Origin: DRYM01 sp964526225
GTDB taxonomy: Archaea > Thermoproteota > Thermoprotei_A > EX4484-217-1
Assembly: GCA_964526225.1 (NCBI GenBank)
Contig: CAZGLL010000007.1
Span: forward strand, 1 to 59,859
Length of the DNA stretch: 59,859 bases
Reading direction: 5' to 3'
A program made the position numbers and the translations under genes. Positions 57,661-59,859 of this stretch are shown here, piece by piece. Numbering within the stretch: position 1 is the stretch's first letter; each line of letters starts with the position of its first letter. The notes beneath the pieces are model-generated. The model saw nothing but the letters and a program-made list of their open reading frames with translations, had not been told where the DNA came from and made no database searches.

Positions 57661-57888
57661 TTACTTTTTAACTTTCCTAATCAAAATAAATGCCATTAAG
57701 GAAAACAATATAAAAATCGCTAAGAAAACCCATGTTACAAGCTTTATTGAAAACTCTAACTGATAAAGGCCGACATTAAAATGAATCTCTAATAAGCCTT
57801 TTTTAAAGTACTTTTCAAGTATAACCAATGCTAAGAAATCTAGGAGCACTATGGTTATAATGATTTTAAGAAAAAGCCTTACACTCAT
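57661..57888 (-). CDS. Small two-span membrane protein
   Basis: 75 aa from ATG 57888; the frame runs to 57924 but the Cys-rich first residues lack support. Two hydrophobic segments (IIITIVLLDFLALVIL and VTWVFLAIFILFSLMAFILI) flank a short outer loop, and a basic tail (RKVKK) follows. No family recognised. It precedes the DUF1028 and M48 genes on the same strand, 33 nt upstream, and may belong to that group. Confidence 0.6.
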   Translation of the reverse strand: MSVRLFLKIIITIVLLDFLALVILEKYFKKGLLEIHFNVGLYQLEFSIKLVTWVFLAIFILFSLMAFILIRKVKK

Positions 57889-58005
57889 AGTTGGAAGGCA
57901 CCAGCAACAGTTTAGAATCCACAAGTTTAAATATATAATTTACTGTATTTGGGTTTAAAATAGAGACATTTAGTTTCACGCTTTGTTGGAAAGGTGCTAT
58001 GATAA

Positions 58006-58659
58006 ATGTACTATAGTATTTCACCATATTACGGTAGACGGGTTTCAGTATTATATAATGGTGAATTTAAACAATTACTTATTTCAGCATTGGTTATAGC
58101 TGTAGCTTTCTCTATAAGGGATATATTGTCACTAAATTACTATAAGGTATTAGCTGCAATAATAGCTGTAGCGTTCGCTTTCATATTTCACGAAATTCTT
58201 CATAGATACGTAGCTAAAAGACTAGGGTACTATGCTAGATATCAAGTATGGCCTATGGGGCTCATGTTAGCTCTTATACTTTCCGTAGTTACATTAGGTA
58301 GAGTTGTTTTTGCCGCACCAGGTGCTGTAGTTATTTTTCCGAAACTACCTTTCGGAACAATTGATAGAAGAGATTATGGGAAAATAGCTGCTTCAGGACC
58401 TTTAGCGAACATAATTTTAGGATATCTTGCTCTATTTATCCTAGAACTTTACCCTATAAGTTCCTTAAACACATTAACATACTTTATAGTATCAACACTT
58501 CTCTATATGAAAACGATTAACCTATGGTTAGCTCTATTTAACTTAATACCTTTTCCGCCATTAGACGGCTCTAAGGTTTTTGTTTGGAATAAAACTATTT
58601 GGGCCTTAATGTTTGTCTTAGCTGCTTTACCACTATTCATACTTCCATTAGTTCTCTAA
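58006..58659 (+). CDS. M50 (site-2) membrane metalloprotease
   Basis: 217-aa polytopic protein with about six segments. The zinc site is HEILH in FAFIFHEILHRYVAKRLG, the second site is NLIPFPPLDGSKV, and the middle ASGPLANIILG motif is typical of M50. Such proteases cut substrates within the membrane. It starts at ATG 58006 with AAGGTG upstream. Confidence 0.9.
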   Translation: MYYSISPYYGRRVSVLYNGEFKQLLISALVIAVAFSIRDILSLNYYKVLAAIIAVAFAFIFHEILHRYVAKRLGYYARYQVWPMGLMLALILSVVTLGRVVFAAPGAVVIFPKLPFGTIDRRDYGKIAASGPLANIILGYLALFILELYPISSLNTLTYFIVSTLLYMKTINLWLALFNLIPFPPLDGSKVFVWNKTIWALMFVLAALPLFILPLVL

Positions 58660-58731
58660 CATCTCAAAACAATACGGTAAATTCTTAAATGTATGAATGA
58701 AGATATTAAATTAAAATTTTAGGTGTCTTAA

Positions 58732-59397
58732 ATGAGGTGGAAAGTAGATTACAGCCCATCATACTCCATACTAAAGCTATTCCTTGAACCTGGCGAAGCT
58801 GTTACCGCTGAAGCCGGTGCCTATGTTCTTCACAAGGGCGATGTTGAGATAAAAACACATACTGGAGGAGGTTTACTAAAGGCTCTCACTAGAGCAATGT
58901 TTGCTGGTGAAAGTATTTTCGTAAACACGTTCATAGCTAGGGGAAACGCTGAATTATGGTTTGCACCGGGAGTTCCTGGAGACATAGTTTACGTGCCTTT
59001 ACAGGGCCAAGAACTAATAATACAGGATGCCTCATATCTAGCACACCACGGTAATGTTGACTTAGGAGTGGCTTGGAGAGGATTTAAGGGTCTTCTTGCC
59101 GAAGGATCTCTAGTATGGTTCAAGGTTAAGGGAGTAGGAGGGGTATGGGTCAATAGCTACGGTGCCGTTGAGAAATTGGAGCTTGCTCCAGGAGAGAAAA
59201 TGACTGTAGATAATTTCCACTTCGTTGCAATGGACCCTACCGTCTCATGGAAGGTTAGGAAATTTGGAGGAATAAAGAGCTTCGTTTTTGGAGGAGAAGG
59301 AGTTGTTATTGAAATTACAGGACCCGGAAGAGTATATGTACAAACAAGAACGTTACCGCCTTTGGCGGCAATGCTTAGAAAGTTTATTAAGCGATAA
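58732..59397 (+). CDS. AIM24 / TIGR00266 family protein
   Basis: 221-aa beta-rich protein of unknown molecular role, found in all domains. Markers are LEPGEAVTAEAGAYVLHKGD, GGGLLKALTRAMFAGESIFV and GVWVNSYGAVEKLELAPGEK. It starts at ATG 58732 with AGGTG upstream and ends in a basic LRKFIKR. Confidence 0.85.
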   Translation: MRWKVDYSPSYSILKLFLEPGEAVTAEAGAYVLHKGDVEIKTHTGGGLLKALTRAMFAGESIFVNTFIARGNAELWFAPGVPGDIVYVPLQGQELIIQDASYLAHHGNVDLGVAWRGFKGLLAEGSLVWFKVKGVGGVWVNSYGAVEKLELAPGEKMTVDNFHFVAMDPTVSWKVRKFGGIKSFVFGGEGVVIEITGPGRVYVQTRTLPPLAAMLRKFIKR

Positions 59398-59477
59398 TTA
59401 AAACCTTAAAATAGTGTTGAAAAATCCTTATCAAAATAGGCCTCCACAACTTCCACATTTTTCGGAGATGAGTTAGC

Positions 59478-59859
59478 TTGGGAATACTTGTTGAAGCACC
59501 TTTAGTTCCAGTAGACATTGTTATTGATAGTAGGGAAGCCTCTAAAAACAGCGATGTAGTTTCGGAACTTAAGAAAGCTAAATTAAAAGTTGCCGTATCA
59601 GCTTTAAACGTAGGAGACTACTTCTTGCTTGCTTCGAATGATAAGAAGCCTGTTCTTGTCGAGAGGAAAACAGTAACAGACTTTCTAAATAGCATTAGGG
59701 ACAATAGAATATGGGATCAACTTAAGTTACTGAAGAAAGCGGAAGAAGAGGAAAACGTTACAGTTGTCATATTGGTTGAGGGATATCTTGGGATTGTTGA
59801 AAAATATACTAAGTGGAATATTTCAGCTGTTCTCAGGATAATGGATGAAATAATTATAG
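59478..59859 (+). CDS. xpf: XPF/ERCC4-type structure-specific endonuclease, 5' part
   Basis: 127 codons before the window ends. The nuclease core is clear: VDIVIDSREASKNSDVV, LNVGDYFLLAS and VLVERKTVTDFLNSIRDNR, i.e. the D...GD...ERKxxxD signature. TTG 59478 follows GGAGATGA. In crenarchaea the short XPF lacks the helicase and works with PCNA; the length beyond the edge is unknown, so a Hef-type protein cannot be excluded, though starting directly with the nuclease speaks for the short form. Confidence 0.88.
   Translation, partial: MGILVEAPLVPVDIVIDSREASKNSDVVSELKKAKLKVAVSALNVGDYFLLASNDKKPVLVERKTVTDFLNSIRDNRIWDQLKLLKKAEEEENVTVVILVEGYLGIVEKYTKWNISAVLRIMDEIII

Overview
The window is a contiguous piece of an archaeal chromosome with about 37-40% G+C (estimated by eye). 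The evidence for Archaea is the ribosomal-protein operon, which includes L14e, L34e, L19e, L32e, S4e and RNase P p29, together with SecY, archaeal adenylate kinase, PCNA, XPF nuclease, an A/V-type ATP synthase operon and TATA-box promoters. A bulge-helix-bulge intron in cbf5, a cbf5-proximal gene order of crenarchaeal type and AGA/AGG-rich, Lys/Glu/Ile-rich coding point to the Thermoproteota (Crenarchaeota side), probably a thermophile. I cannot name a genus. TTG starts behind good Shine-Dalgarno sequences are frequent.

Layout. 1-18.3 kb, minus strand: a long operon running SPOUT methylase, L3, L4, L23, an unknown 90-aa gene, L22, S3, L29, p29, S17, L14, L24, S4e, L5, S14, S8, L6, L32e, L19e, L18, S5, L30, L15, SecY, AdkA, L34e, Cmk, L14e, Cbf5. 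L2 and S19 are missing from their usual place between L23 and L22; S19 lies alone at 55.6 kb and L2 is not in the window. 18.4-23.9 kb: two small genes, a well-formed C/D box sRNA with its own TATA box, IleRS, PCNA and a nuclease-like gene. 23.9-35.8 kb: argH-argG, adenine deaminase, M29 aminopeptidase, ValRS, an MgtE-like transporter, a 0.7-kb gene-free stretch, a thioredoxin reductase and a FeoA-domain gene with an iron-box-like operator. 35.9-48.1 kb, plus strand: the complete A/V-ATPase operon H-I-K-E-C-F-A-B-D. 48.1-51.8 kb: a UPF0216 gene, a tiny coiled-coil gene and a MoxR ATPase/VWA pair. 51.9-59.9 kb: MFS transporter, HD-domain protein, ThiD-ThiN fusion, S19, M48 and M50 membrane proteases, DUF1028 protein, AIM24-like protein and the start of an XPF/ERCC4 nuclease.

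The most striking content is genetic discontinuity. The cbf5 gene (H/ACA pseudouridine synthase) carries both a 42-nt bulge-helix-bulge intron, which splits the codon of the catalytic aspartate, and a 530-aa LAGLIDADG intein placed next to the conserved TYIR motif. Its product therefore needs RNA splicing and then protein splicing. Two more LAGLIDADG inteins interrupt the A/V-ATPase, one inside the Walker A motif of subunit A and one at the conserved TDMTNY/CEALRE site of subunit B. By eye the cbf5 and subunit B inteins are close relatives, although their hosts are unrelated, which suggests ectopic spread. Other points for a second look are the displaced S19 gene, a structured leader before rpl3, the C/D sRNA with apparent 23S rRNA guides, a tRNA-like relic, and the FeoA operator.
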